64,000 nt of DNA from Streptomyces cirratus (GCF_014650775.1 NZ_BMVP01000005.1:372001-436000); one strand, 5' to 3'. Shown: positions 31,273 to 39,904, numbered from the stretch's first letter. Numbers and translations: made by a program. The notes: generated by a model not told the origin, from the letters alone.

Positions 31273-32292
31273 TCAGGAGACCTCCGCCACACGAGGGGCG
31301 GGCAGTTCGGTGCTGCCGGCGCCTGCGGGGTCCTGGGCGCGGCGGCGGGCCAGTACCGCACAGACCATCAGCTGCATCTGGTGGAACAGCATCAACGGCA
31401 GCACCGCGAGCGCGGCCTGCGCGCCGAACAGCACGCCGGCCATGGGCAGTCCGGCGGCGAGGCTCTTCTTCGACCCGGCGAACTGGATGGCGATGCGGTC
31501 TTCACGGCCGAAGCCGAGGCGCCCGGCCCCGTACCAGGTGACCAGCAGCATCACGGCGAGGAGTACGGCCTCCACCCCCGTCAGCGCCGCCAGGCGCACG
31601 AGGCCGACCTGGTGCCATATCCCGGCGGCCACGCCCGCGCTGAACGCCGCGTAGACGACGAGCAGGATCGAGCCCCGGTCCACGTAGCCGAGCACCTTCT
31701 TGTGGCGGACCAGGAAGCCGCCGATCCAGCGGCGCAGGACCTGGCCCAGCAGGAACGGCAACAGCAGATGGAACACGATGCCCAGCAGGGAGCCGGCAGA
31801 GAGGCCGCCGGCCCGGCCGCCCAGCAGCCCGGCGGCGAGCAGCGGTGTGAGGAGGATCCCGGCGAGGCTGGAGAACGAGCCGGCACAGATGGCGGCGGGC
31901 ACGTTCCCCCGGGCGATCGAGGTGAAGGCGATGGAGGACTGGATGGTCGAGGGGACCAGGCAGAGGAAGAGCAGGCCGTGGTAGAGCGGCGGGGTCAGGA
32001 CGCCGGGGACGAGCCCGCGGGCGGCCAGGCCCAGCAGCGGGAACACGGCGAAGGTGGCGGCGAGCACGGTGAGGTGGAGCCGCCAGTGGCGCAGGCCGTC
32101 GAGGGCCTCGCGGGTGGAGAGCCGGGCCCCGTAGAGGAAGAAGAGCAGGGCGACGGCGAGGGACTGGGCCGCGTCGGCGACGGTCGCGGCGGTGCCCCGC
32201 GCGGGGAGCAGCGCGGCGAGGGCGACCGTGGCGAGCAGGGCCAGGACGTACGGGTCCGGCGGGAACCGGACGGGCGGGCGGGGGCGGGCCAT
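31273..32292 (-). CDS. BASS-family (bile acid:sodium symporter-like) transporter
   Basis: A 339-residue protein with about ten hydrophobic helices. Characteristic features are F-F-L-Y-G-A-R-L-S in the second or third helix and L-V-P-S-T-I-Q-S-S-I-A-F-T. There is also a Q-F-A-G-S-K-K-S-L-A-A-G-L-P motif near the C-terminus, matching the SBF-like (PF13593, YfeH) branch. The family carries organic anions with Na+; the solute is unknown. Start at ATG 32292 (M-A-R-P-R-P-P). It diverges from a LysR regulator over 114 bp, the usual layout for a LysR-controlled transporter. Confidence 0.93.
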   Translation of the reverse strand: MARPRPPVRFPPDPYVLALLATVALAALLPARGTAATVADAAQSLAVALLFFLYGARLSTREALDGLRHWRLHLTVLAATFAVFPLLGLAARGLVPGVLTPPLYHGLLFLCLVPSTIQSSIAFTSIARGNVPAAICAGSFSSLAGILLTPLLAAGLLGGRAGGLSAGSLLGIVFHLLLPFLLGQVLRRWIGGFLVRHKKVLGYVDRGSILLVVYAAFSAGVAAGIWHQVGLVRLAALTGVEAVLLAVMLLVTWYGAGRLGFGREDRIAIQFAGSKKSLAAGLPMAGVLFGAQAALAVLPLMLFHQMQLMVCAVLARRRAQDPAGAGSTELPAPRVAEVS

Positions 32293-32387
32293 AAGGGTGC
32301 TCTCTGCTACCGGGGGCGGGTCTTCCCCATGCTGACGCGGGTGACGGTCATCGGGAAAGCCGTACACCGCTCTGACTGTCATCACGT

Positions 32388-32408
32388 ATCGCAATAGCCT
32401 TGAGCGAT
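32388..32408. promoter_or_regulatory. Candidate LysR box: ATCGC-N11-GCGAT
   Basis: ATCGC at 32388-32392 and GCGAT at 32404-32408 are inverted with an 11-nt spacer, the T-N11-A geometry of LysR sites. The right arm overlaps the annotated ATG at 32407, so binding would directly block the regulator gene, or the true start is the second ATG at 32422. Confidence 0.5.
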
Positions 32409-33273
32409 GAACGGTCCCGGTATGTACGACCCGGTCCAGCTGCGCACCTTCCTGACCGTCGCGCAGACGCTCAGCTTCACGCACGCGGCGGGCCGGCTCG
32501 GGGTGCGCCAGTCCACCGTCAGCCAGCACGTGCGGCGGCTGGAGGAGGCGACGGGCCGGCCCCTGTTCACCCGCGACACGCACAGCGTCGAGCTGACCGA
32601 GGACGGCGAGGCCCTGCTCGGGTTCGCCCGCACCATCCTGGAGGCGCACGAGCGGGCGGCGGCCTTCTTCACCGGCACCCGGCTGCGCGGCCGGCTGCGC
32701 TTCGGGGCGTCGGAGGACTTCGTCCTGACCCGGCTCCCGGAGATCCTGGGGACCTTCCGCCAGGAGCACCCCGAGGTGGAGCTCGAACTGTCCGTCGAGC
32801 TGTCGGGCATCCTGCACGAACGGCTCGACGCGGGACGGCTCGATCTGGTGCTCGCCAAGCGGCGCGGACCCGGGGACGAGCGCGGGCGCCTGGTGTGGCG
32901 GGACCGGATGGTGTGGATCGGGGCGCAGGGGCTGCGGGTGGACCCGGAGCGGCCCGTTCCGCTGATCGCCTTCCCGCCGCCGGGCATCACCCGGGCGCGG
33001 GCCTTGGAGGTGCTGGAGCGGGACGGGCGGCCCTGGCGGATCGCCTGCACGAGCGGCAGCCTGAGCGGGCTGGTCGCAGCGGCCCGCGCGGGGCTCGGCG
33101 TGATGGCGCACACCCGCGGTCTGATCCCGCCGGGGCTGGTGCGGGTCGGCGGGCTGCCGGAGCTGGGGCCGGTGGAGTTCGCGCTGCTCCAGGGGCGGCG
33201 GCCGACCCCGGCATCGGACGCCCTGGCGGCCGCCGTCCTCTCCGGCGGCGACCGCGTGAGCCGTCCGGCGTGA
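32407..33273 (+). CDS. LysR-family transcriptional regulator
   Basis: A 288-residue regulator. Residues about 6-65 are the LysR helix-turn-helix (L-R-T-F-L-T-V-A-Q-T-L-S-F-T-H-A-A-G-R-L and V-S-Q-H-V-R-R-L-E). The remainder is the periplasmic-binding-like effector domain beginning R-G-R-L-R-F-G-A-S-E-D. It diverges from the BASS transporter, which it presumably controls in response to the transported solute. ATG 32407 is used; ATG 32422 (M-Y-D-P-V-Q-L) is a plausible alternative matching more LysR N-termini. It is followed by a 28-bp tandem repeat. Confidence 0.93.
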   Translation: MNGPGMYDPVQLRTFLTVAQTLSFTHAAGRLGVRQSTVSQHVRRLEEATGRPLFTRDTHSVELTEDGEALLGFARTILEAHERAAAFFTGTRLRGRLRFGASEDFVLTRLPEILGTFRQEHPEVELELSVELSGILHERLDAGRLDLVLAKRRGPGDERGRLVWRDRMVWIGAQGLRVDPERPVPLIAFPPPGITRARALEVLERDGRPWRIACTSGSLSGLVAAARAGLGVMAHTRGLIPPGLVRVGGLPELGPVEFALLQGRRPTPASDALAAAVLSGGDRVSRPA

Positions 33274-33334
33274 GCGGACCCGCGTGAACGGGCCGGCGTG
33301 GGCGGACCCGCGTGGGCAGGCCGGCGTGAACGGG
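33265..33334. repeat. 28-bp tandem repeat (2.5 copies) after the LysR gene
   Basis: A 28-bp unit starting CCGGCGTG is seen at 33265-33292 and 33293-33320, with a half copy to 33334. The copies differ at a few A/G positions. The first copy includes the final codons of the LysR gene, so the array extends from the coding end into the spacer. Confidence 0.85.
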
Positions 33335-33501
33335 TCCTCGCCAGGCGGCTGGAGCAGACCGCGAGCCGGCCGCTCCCGGCCCCTCCGTGCAGGTCACACG
33401 TACACCGGACGGTCCGGGGGGATCTTGTGGAGGTTTCCCGGGGGGTGCCGGTCGGCCGGTCGCGTGGGATAGCGTCGCGGCGCCGCACGGAGAGGAGCGG
33501 G

Positions 33502-35328
33502 ATGTTGCGCGAGTTCACCGTCCCACCCGTGGTCGCAGGCACGCCGTCCGGCGGCCTCGCCGACATCGTCTTCCAGCACGCCCGTGAGGACCCGGACCGG
33601 GTCGTGCTCGGCCGCAAGACGGACGGGGTCTGGGGCGACGTGACCTCCGGCGAACTGGCCGAGGAGGTGCTGGCGCTCGCGAAGGGGCTGCTGGCGCAGG
33701 GCGTCGGCTTCGGGGACCGGGTCGCGGTGATGTCGCGGACCCGGTACGAGTGGACCCTCTTCGACTTCGCCTTGTGGGCCGTCGGCGCCCAGCCCGTGCC
33801 CGTGTACCCGACGTCCTCCGCCGAGCAGGTGCACTGGATCCTGTACGACTCCGGTTGCACGGGCTGCGTCGTCGAGAACGAGGACCAGGCCATGACGGTC
33901 GGCTCGGTCATCGAGCGCCTCCCCGGCCTGCGCAGGCTGTGGCAGCTCGACGCCGGGGCGGTGGCGGAGCTGGTCGCGGACGGTGCCGGGATGGCGTCCG
34001 ACGTGGTGCACCGGCACCGCCGGGCGGTCACGCCGGACGCGGTGGCCACCGTCATCTACACCTCCGGTACCACCGGCCGCCCCAAGGGCTGTGTCCTCAC
34101 CCACGCGAACTTCATGTTCGAGGCCGACACGATGGTGACCCGGTGGGAGTCGGTCTTCCAGGCCGGCGCGGGTGAACAGCCGTCCACGCTCCTCTTCCTG
34201 CCGCTGGCGCACGTCTTCGGGCGGATGGTGGAGGTGGCCGCGGTCCGCGCCCGGGTCAAGCTCGGGCACCAGCCGGTGCTGGCGGCGGCCGAGCTCCTGC
34301 CCGACCTCGCCGCGTTCCGGCCGACGTTCGTGCTGGGGGTCCCCTACGTCTTCGAGAAGGTGTTCGCGGCCGCCCGCCGCAAGGCGGAGGCCGAGGGGCG
34401 CACCGGCCCCTTCGACCGGGCGGTGGAAACGGCCGTGCGGTACGCGGAGGCGCGAGAGCAGAAGGCCTTCGGTACCGGCCCGGGCCCGTCCGCCGGGCTG
34501 CGCATGGAGCACCAGCTCTTCGAGAAGCTGGTGTACGGCAAGGTCCGCGAGGCGATGGGCGGCCGGGTGCGGCACGCGATGTCGGGCGGGTCGGCGATGT
34601 CGCGCCGGCTGGGCCTGTTCTTCGACGGCGCGGGCGTCACGGTCTACGAGGGCTACGGCCTGACGGAGTCGAGCGCGGCGGCCACCGCGAACCCGCCGGG
34701 GGCGACGAAGTACGGGACGGTGGGGCCGCCCATCCCCGGCTGCACGGTGCACATCGCCGACGACGGCGAGGTCTGGCTGCACGGCGCCCACATCTTCTCC
34801 GGATACCTGAACGACCCCCGCGGCACGCAGGAGGTCCTGCGCGGCGGCTGGCTGGCGACCGGGGACCTGGGCCGGCTGGACGAGGACGGCTACCTGACCA
34901 TCACCGGGCGCAAGAAGGAGATCCTCGTGACCTCCAACGGCAAGAGCGTTTCGCCGACAGCCCTGGAGGAGCGGGTGCGGTCGCATCCTCTGGTGTCGCA
35001 GTGCGTGCTGGTGGGCAACGACCGCCCGTACATCGCGGCACTGCTGACGCTGGACGTGGAGGGCGTCGCGCACTGGCTTTCGATGCGGGGGCTGCCGCAG
35101 CAGGCGGCGGCGGAGCTGGTGCACGACGAGGAGCTGACGGCGGAGGTGCGCAGGGCCGTGGTCGCCGCGAACACGCTGGTCTCGCAGGCGGAGGCGATCC
35201 GCACCTTCCGGGTGCTGCCCGGCCAGTTCACGGAGGAGGGCGGCCTGCTGACCCCCTCGCTGAAGTTGAAGCGGAAGGCGATCGAGAAGGCGTACGCGGT
35301 GGAGGTCGCGGCCATGTACCAGCGGTGA
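33502..35328 (+). CDS. Long-chain acyl-CoA synthetase (FadD15-like, AMP-forming)
   Basis: A 608-residue adenylate-forming enzyme. It has the P-loop-like Y-T-S-G-T-T-G-R-P-K-G (motif A3), Y-G-L-T-E-S-S-A-A (A5), G-W-L-A-T-G-D-L-G (A7), and G-R-K-K-E-I-L-V-T-S-N-G-K-S-V-S (A8/A10 region). The insert after motif A3 and length over 590 residues put it with bacterial/eukaryotic long-chain FACS. It activates fatty acids to acyl-CoA. ATG 33502 follows GAGGAG. A -10-like TAGCGT lies about 30 nt upstream. It is not in an operon with other beta-oxidation genes. Confidence 0.94.
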   Translation: MLREFTVPPVVAGTPSGGLADIVFQHAREDPDRVVLGRKTDGVWGDVTSGELAEEVLALAKGLLAQGVGFGDRVAVMSRTRYEWTLFDFALWAVGAQPVPVYPTSSAEQVHWILYDSGCTGCVVENEDQAMTVGSVIERLPGLRRLWQLDAGAVAELVADGAGMASDVVHRHRRAVTPDAVATVIYTSGTTGRPKGCVLTHANFMFEADTMVTRWESVFQAGAGEQPSTLLFLPLAHVFGRMVEVAAVRARVKLGHQPVLAAAELLPDLAAFRPTFVLGVPYVFEKVFAAARRKAEAEGRTGPFDRAVETAVRYAEAREQKAFGTGPGPSAGLRMEHQLFEKLVYGKVREAMGGRVRHAMSGGSAMSRRLGLFFDGAGVTVYEGYGLTESSAAATANPPGATKYGTVGPPIPGCTVHIADDGEVWLHGAHIFSGYLNDPRGTQEVLRGGWLATGDLGRLDEDGYLTITGRKKEILVTSNGKSVSPTALEERVRSHPLVSQCVLVGNDRPYIAALLTLDVEGVAHWLSMRGLPQQAAAELVHDEELTAEVRRAVVAANTLVSQAEAIRTFRVLPGQFTEEGGLLTPSLKLKRKAIEKAYAVEVAAMYQR

Positions 35329-35497
35329 CGGCATGTCGCGGAGGCCCGGGGGGCCGGGGGCGGGGACCGGAGGGCACCCGTTAGACCACCCGGATGGCGG
35401 GAATACGCCGTAGACATGGCCGGTTGTCGCCCGACGCGTCGTAGCGGGCGCACCGGCACGACACCCACCCGTCCCCGACCGCGAGGAACGACCCGAC

Positions 35498-36346
35498 GTG
35501 AACCAGGTCCCCGGCATCAAGCTCAACAACGGCACGCTCATGCCCCAGCTCGGCTACGGCGTCTGGCAGGTCCCGGACGACGAGGCGGAGCGGGCGGTGG
35601 GCACGGCGCTGGAGGCGGGCTACCGCAGCGTCGACACCGCCGCGATCTACGGCAACGAGAAGGGCACCGGCAAGGCGCTGGCCAATTCCGGTGTGCCGCG
35701 CGAGGAGCTGTTCGTCACCACCAAGCTGTGGAACGGCCCGTCGCAGCGCTGGGGCCGGGACGAGGTGCTGCGCGCGTTCGACGACTCGCTGGACAAGCTG
35801 GCGCTGGACTACGTCGACCTGTACCTGATCCACTGGCCGCGCCCGATGCGCGACGACGTCCTGGCCATCTGGAAGACCTTCGAGGAGATCGCCGCGAGCG
35901 GCCGGGCGAAGGCGGTCGGCGTGTCGAACTTCCGCCCGGCGGACCTGGAGCGGCTCGGTGAGGCGTCCGCCCTGGTCCCGGCGGTGAACCAGATCGAGCT
36001 GCACCCGCTCTTCCCGCAGAGCGAGCTGCGCGCCGTGAACGCCCGGCTGGGCATCACCACGGAGGCGTGGTCGCCGCTGGGGCAGGGCAAGGAGCTGCTG
36101 ACCCTGCCTGCGGTCGCCTCGGTCGCCGCCAGGCACGGGCGCAGCGCCGCACAGGTGGTGCTGCGCTGGCACCTCCAGTCGGGTCACGTGGTGATCCCGA
36201 AGTCCGTCACGCCGGCGCGGATCCGGGAGAACCTGGACGTGTTCGGCTTCGAGCTCGACGCCGAGGACATGGCGGCGCTCGACGCACTGGGCTCCGGCCC
36301 GTCGGCCCACCGGATCGGCCCGGACCCGGCCGTCTTCGACGCCTGA
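35498..36346 (+). CDS. Aldo/keto reductase (AKR5-like)
   Basis: A 282-residue (alpha/beta)8 NADPH-dependent reductase. The tetrad is visible: Asp in Y-R-S-V-D-T-A-A, Tyr in A-I-Y-G-N-E, Lys in T-T-K-L-W, His in Y-L-I-H-W-P. The late I-P-K-S-V-T-P motif binds the cofactor phosphate. This branch resembles 2,5-diketo-D-gluconate reductases, but the physiological substrate is unknown. GTG 35498 is chosen, with GAGGAA about 10 nt upstream. It is monocistronic. Confidence 0.94.
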   Translation: MNQVPGIKLNNGTLMPQLGYGVWQVPDDEAERAVGTALEAGYRSVDTAAIYGNEKGTGKALANSGVPREELFVTTKLWNGPSQRWGRDEVLRAFDDSLDKLALDYVDLYLIHWPRPMRDDVLAIWKTFEEIAASGRAKAVGVSNFRPADLERLGEASALVPAVNQIELHPLFPQSELRAVNARLGITTEAWSPLGQGKELLTLPAVASVAARHGRSAAQVVLRWHLQSGHVVIPKSVTPARIRENLDVFGFELDAEDMAALDALGSGPSAHRIGPDPAVFDA

Positions 36347-36640
36347 CCGGCCGGCGCCCGGCGGCCGACCGCCCGGGGGCCCGGTAGCGGCTCACGGCCA
36401 GGGCCCGCCGATGGTCCGCCCAGCTCCGAGCGCGGCTCGCGACCCGGGCCCGGCCGACAGCCGGCCCGGACCGGGAGCCGCTCACAGCTCACGGCCAGGT
36501 CCGCCCACGGCCGACCGGGGACCGGCTGGAGGCCGCCCGGGGTCCGGTCGTCGGGGGCCGATCGGGGGTGGGTAGTGGCTTGCGGACCCGGACCCGGGGG
36601 GCGGCGCGCGGGCGTGCGGGTGGCGGGTGGCGGGTGGGGG
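36347..36640. other. G+C-rich spacer between aldo/keto reductase and methyltransferase
   Basis: I see no gene in these 294 bp. GCTCACGGCCAGG occurs twice (near 36390 and 36487), and several short CCGG-rich inverted repeats are present. The two genes converge here, so it probably ends both transcripts. Confidence 0.6.
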
Positions 36641-37411
36641 TCAGCCGTCGGCGAAGCCGCTGACGAAGCCCTGGAGGCGGTACGTCGGCTCCGGGCGCGG
36701 GGTGTCCTGGCCGGGCAGCCGCCGCAGGCGGTCCGCCAGCTCCCGCGCGCTGACGCCGCGGGGGCTGACGCGGGAGGCGTAGCGCCCGGCCAGCAGGTCG
36801 GCGGCCGCGCGGCGCGGGGTGCGGCCCTGCCCGTGGCCCGCGAACGGGGCGTCCCCGTACGGCCGCAGGCCGGCCCCGGCGGCGTAGGAGGCGACGCTCG
36901 CCGCCGCGTCCGAGGGGCCGTCCGTCAGGTGGGGGGCGAACACCTCGTCGATGTCGCTGCCCACATCGTGCGCGGCGTCCTTGTCGACGGTGGTCAGGAA
37001 GACCCCGCCGGGACGCAGCACCCGCCCGGCCTCGGCGACCACGGCCGCCACCGCGCGCGGCTCCCGCAGCAGGTGCAGCAGCCACACCGCGCTCACCGCG
37101 TCCAGCGACGCCGCCGGGAACGGCAGGCGGGTCGCGCAGGCGCGCACGACGCGCAGCCCGCGCCGCGCGGCCGTCGCGGCCATCCCGTGCGAGGCGTCGG
37201 CGCCCAGGACCCGCAGGCCGGGGCGGGTCAGCCGGGCGGTGACGATGCCGGTGCCGCAGCCCACGTCCAACAGGGTGCCCGCGGTGGGCGGGAGGAGGCC
37301 GAGGACCGCGGCGGCGGCCGCCTCGGCGCGCGGGGCGCCGCCGCGGGTGGCGTCGTAGGCGTCGGCCTCCGCGTCGTAGTCGACCAGCGGCGGCGGGCCG
37401 GCGCCAGGCAT
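36641..37411 (-). CDS. Class I SAM-dependent methyltransferase
   Basis: A 256-residue Rossmann methyltransferase of the UbiE/Methyltransf_11 type. Motif I is L-L-D-V-G-C-G-T-G-I-V, followed by V-L-G-A-D-A-S (motif II), L-P-F-P-A-A-S-L-D-A-V (around motif III) and V-L-R-P-G-G-V-F (post-motif). The C-terminal 80 residues are Arg-rich. The substrate is unknown. The start ATG at 37411 overlaps the stop of the upstream pterin dehydratase (ATGA), so the two are translationally coupled. That does not reveal a shared pathway. Confidence 0.88.
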   Translation of the reverse strand: MPGAGPPPLVDYDAEADAYDATRGGAPRAEAAAAAVLGLLPPTAGTLLDVGCGTGIVTARLTRPGLRVLGADASHGMAATAARRGLRVVRACATRLPFPAASLDAVSAVWLLHLLREPRAVAAVVAEAGRVLRPGGVFLTTVDKDAAHDVGSDIDEVFAPHLTDGPSDAAASVASYAAGAGLRPYGDAPFAGHGQGRTPRRAAADLLAGRYASRVSPRGVSARELADRLRRLPGQDTPRPEPTYRLQGFVSGFADG

Positions 37412-37716
37412 CAGCGGGCCCCGTGGGCGGGGGCCAGCGCCTCCACTCGTTCGGCGAGGGCGAGGTCGGTCTCGGTGACCGCGTCGCCGGCGCTGTGGGT
37501 GTTCACCGACACGCGGACCGTGTCGTAGCCGAGGGTGAGGTCCGAGTGGTGGTCCAACTCGTCCTGGACGACGGCGATGTGGGCGACGAGCGCGCTCGCC
37601 GCGAGGTGGCTGCCCAGCCGGTACGTGCGCTGGATCCGGTCGTCTTCGAAGGCCCAGCCCGGGAGTCCCCGCAGCCGGTCCTCGATCTCCTTCTGGGAAA
37701 GCGGCTCGCCCGACAT
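37411..37716 (-). CDS. 4a-hydroxytetrahydrobiopterin (pterin-4a-carbinolamine) dehydratase
   Basis: A 101-residue dehydratase of the PhhB/DCoH family, which recycles the pterin cofactor after aromatic hydroxylation. The family signature reads D-E-L-D-H-H-S-D-L-T-L-G-Y, then V-N-T-H-S-A-G-D-A-V-T-E-T-D-L-A-L-A. Both His of the paired H-H and the later T-H are present. A single-domain protein of about 100 residues is the usual size. ATG 37716 has AAGGAG 7 nt upstream; a GTG two codons earlier is less likely. No pterin-dependent hydroxylase is next to it. Confidence 0.92.
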   Translation of the reverse strand: MSGEPLSQKEIEDRLRGLPGWAFEDDRIQRTYRLGSHLAASALVAHIAVVQDELDHHSDLTLGYDTVRVSVNTHSAGDAVTETDLALAERVEALAPAHGAR

Positions 37717-37785
37717 CCACACGCTCCTTCACGACCCGGTCGGCCCCACGGCCTGACGTGGTGTCAAGGTTCCCACAGCGCGCGC

Positions 37786-37835
37786 CGCGGGGAAGTCCCC
37801 GCGCACCGGCACGCGCCGATTCTTGCGGCTAACGT
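37786..37835 (+). promoter_or_regulatory. Leaderless promoter and palindrome before the XRE-MmyB gene
   Basis: TAACGT at 37830-37835 sits 6 nt before the ATG at 37842, so the start codon would be at +1 (a leaderless transcript). Upstream CGCGGGGA-AG-TCCCCGCG (37786-37803) is a perfect palindrome that could bind the regulator itself. Confidence 0.5.
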
Positions 37836-37841
37836 CGGGCC

Positions 37842-38636
37842 ATGACCTCTGCGAGTGTGGGTGCGCTGCTGCGTACGTGGCGGGTGCGGCGCGGGATCAG
37901 TCAGCTGGAACTGGCGGGGCGCGCCGGTTCCTCCTCCCGGCACATCAGCTTCGTGGAGAACGGCCGGTCCCGGCCCAGCGAGGAGATGGTGCTGCGGCTG
38001 GCGGAGCACCTCGACGTACCCGTGCGGGAACGCAACGTGCTGCTGGTGGCGGCCGGTTTCGCGCCCCGGTACGCCTGCACCCCGCTGGACGCGCCGGAGC
38101 TGGGGGTGCTGCGCGAGGGGCTGGAGCGTTTGCTGGGCGCGTACGAGCCCTACCCGGCGCTGGTGGTGGACGCGACGTACCAGGTGGTCGCGGCGAACCG
38201 GGGCATCGCGATGTTGCTGGAGGGCGTCGCGGAGCACCTGCTGGCGCCCCCGCTGAACGCGATGCGGATCACCTTGCACCCGCAGGGGCTGGCCCCGCGG
38301 ATCCGCAACCTCCGCGAGTGGCGCGCGCACCTGCTGGCACAGATGGGACGGCAGATCGCGCTGGCCCGCTCGGAGCCGCTGCGGGCGCTGTACGAGGAGG
38401 TCTCGGCGTACCCGCTGGCGGAGCGTGGGCGCCCGGACGAAGGCGAACCGGCGGAGGCGACTTCACTCATCGCGCTCCCGCTGGTGATCGAGCACGCGGG
38501 ACAGGTCCTGTCCTTCGTGTCGTCGATCTCCACCTTCAACACGCCGATGGACGTGACCGTCGCCGAGCTGGCCATCGAGACGCTCCTGCCGGCCGACCCG
38601 GCGACGGCGAAGTACCTGCGCTCGGCCGGCCCCTGA
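37842..38636 (+). CDS. XRE regulator with MmyB-like ligand-binding domain
   Basis: A 264-residue regulator. The XRE domain is L-R-T-W-R-V-R-R-G-I-S-Q-L-E-L-A-G-R-A-G and S-F-V-E-N-G-R-S-R-P-S. The MmyB-like domain begins P-Y-P-A-L-V-V-D-A-T-Y-Q-V-V-A-A-N and ends S-S-I-S-T-F-N-T-P-M-D-V-T. Similar proteins repress an adjacent oxidoreductase and sense hydrophobic compounds; here the neighbour is a dehydratase/methyltransferase pair transcribed divergently. It has a -10 element spaced for a leaderless transcript. Confidence 0.92.
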   Translation: MTSASVGALLRTWRVRRGISQLELAGRAGSSSRHISFVENGRSRPSEEMVLRLAEHLDVPVRERNVLLVAAGFAPRYACTPLDAPELGVLREGLERLLGAYEPYPALVVDATYQVVAANRGIAMLLEGVAEHLLAPPLNAMRITLHPQGLAPRIRNLREWRAHLLAQMGRQIALARSEPLRALYEEVSAYPLAERGRPDEGEPAEATSLIALPLVIEHAGQVLSFVSSISTFNTPMDVTVAELAIETLLPADPATAKYLRSAGP

Positions 38637-38801
38637 ACCGCCCGGGCGCAGCGCGAGCCGCCGGCCACGGCGGATCGGCCTCCGTCGGGTGGTCGCGTGG
38701 AGCGGGGCTCCCGGAGCCGCGTGCGCGGCCCCGGGAGCCGGCCCGACCGTGCCGGCCGGAATCCGACGGGGTCGATCACCGGCGACGTCGGGCCGGCGGG
38801 C

Positions 38802-39692
38802 TCAGAGCTCCGCGAGGTCGAGGCCGGCCTGCGCGGCGGCGGCCCGGACGGTCTGTTCGAGCAGGACGGCGATGGTCATCGGGCCGACACCGCCCGGTAC
38901 CGGCGTGATCAGCGAGGCGCGGGCGGCGGCCGACTCGAAGTGGACGTCGCCGACGTTGCCCTCGTTGTACCCCGCGTCCAGGACGACCGCGCCCGGCTTG
39001 ATGTCCTCGCCCCGGATGAACTCCGCCTTGCCGACGGCGGCGACCAGCACGTCGGCCTGGCGCACGATCGAGGGCAGGTCCACGGTGCGCGAGTGGCAGT
39101 AGGTGACGGTGGCGTTGCGCTCCAGCAGGAGCATCCCGGCGGGCTTGCCGAGGATCGCGCTGCGGCCGACCACGACGGCGTGCTTGCCGGTGAGGTCGAC
39201 GTCGTAGGCCTCCAGCAGCCGCATGATGCCGCCGGGCGTGCAGGAGACGAAGCCGGGGAGGCCGAAGCCCATGGCGGCGAAGGAGTGCATGGTGACGCCG
39301 TCGACGTCCTTGCCGGGGGCGATGGCCTCGAAGGCGGCGCGCTCGTCGATGTGGTGCGGGACGGGGTGCTGGAGCAGGATGCCGCTGATCTGCGGGTCCT
39401 CGGAGAGCTCGGTGAGGGCGGCGACGAGTTCCTGCGTGGTGGTCGCGGCCGGCAGCTCCACGTGGCGGGAGGTGATCCCGGCCTTGGCGCAACGGTTCTG
39501 CTTCATGCGTACGTAGGTGACGGACGCCGGGTCCTCACCGACCAGCACGGTCGCCAGACAGGGCGCGGTGCCGGTGCGCTCGGTGAGCCGGGCGGCGTGG
39601 GCGGCGGTCTGCTCCGAGATGCGGCGGGCGAGGGCGGTGCCGTCCATCAGCCGGGCGGTCCGGTCCGGGGTGTGGGTCTGGGCGGTCGTCAT
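38802..39692 (-). CDS. folD: Bifunctional methylene-THF dehydrogenase / cyclohydrolase FolD
   Basis: A 296-residue enzyme that interconverts 5,10-methylene-, methenyl- and 10-formyl-tetrahydrofolate, linking one-carbon units to purine synthesis. Y-V-R-M-K (with the catalytic Lys) and G-I-L-L-Q-H-P-V-P are present. So are P-G-K-D-V-D-G, the V-G-R-S-A-I-L-G-K-P NADP site, and the C-terminal P-V-P-G-G-V-G-P-M-T. ATG 39692 follows AGGAG. A ZTP (pfl) riboswitch occupies the 5' leader; in known bacteria this riboswitch turns on folD and other one-carbon genes when 10-formyl-THF falls and ZMP/ZTP accumulates. Confidence 0.97.
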   Translation of the reverse strand: MTTAQTHTPDRTARLMDGTALARRISEQTAAHAARLTERTGTAPCLATVLVGEDPASVTYVRMKQNRCAKAGITSRHVELPAATTTQELVAALTELSEDPQISGILLQHPVPHHIDERAAFEAIAPGKDVDGVTMHSFAAMGFGLPGFVSCTPGGIMRLLEAYDVDLTGKHAVVVGRSAILGKPAGMLLLERNATVTYCHSRTVDLPSIVRQADVLVAAVGKAEFIRGEDIKPGAVVLDAGYNEGNVGDVHFESAAARASLITPVPGGVGPMTIAVLLEQTVRAAAAQAGLDLAEL

Positions 39693-39724
39693 GGGGTCTC
39701 CTGAGCGTCGCTGCGGATCGCGGT

Positions 39725-39813
39725 TCGCCCAGGCGCGCGGCAGTCGGCGTACGGGATGCGGGTACGCCGGGCCGCTCCCCGGTGGTGATCCACCCGAACG
39801 CCAGTCACGGCCC
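39725..39813 (-). ncRNA. ZTP (pfl motif) riboswitch in the folD leader
   Basis: Read on the minus strand, the leader contains the conserved pfl elements in order. They are GTGACTGGCG, a short G/T-rich linker, CCACCGGGGAGCG, a variable stem, and CCGCGCGCCTGGGC. These build the two-domain pseudoknot that binds ZMP/ZTP in the known class. The last element lies 33 nt before the folD start, near the ribosome site. It divides the divergent space with the methyltransferase at 39905. Confidence 0.9.
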
Positions 39814-39904
39814 GCCGCCCACTCTAGTCGACTGCCGCCGGGGCCCGGCGGGCCGCGTGGGCAATCCGGTGGATCACTCGGGCGCGAGCTGGGAGGATCC
39901 AGAC

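Noticed and set aside
36641..37732. Single long minus-strand gene fusing the methyltransferase and the pterin dehydratase
   Set aside because: The dehydratase is in a different frame, with an ATGA overlap; the long frame upstream of 37411 is a shadow.
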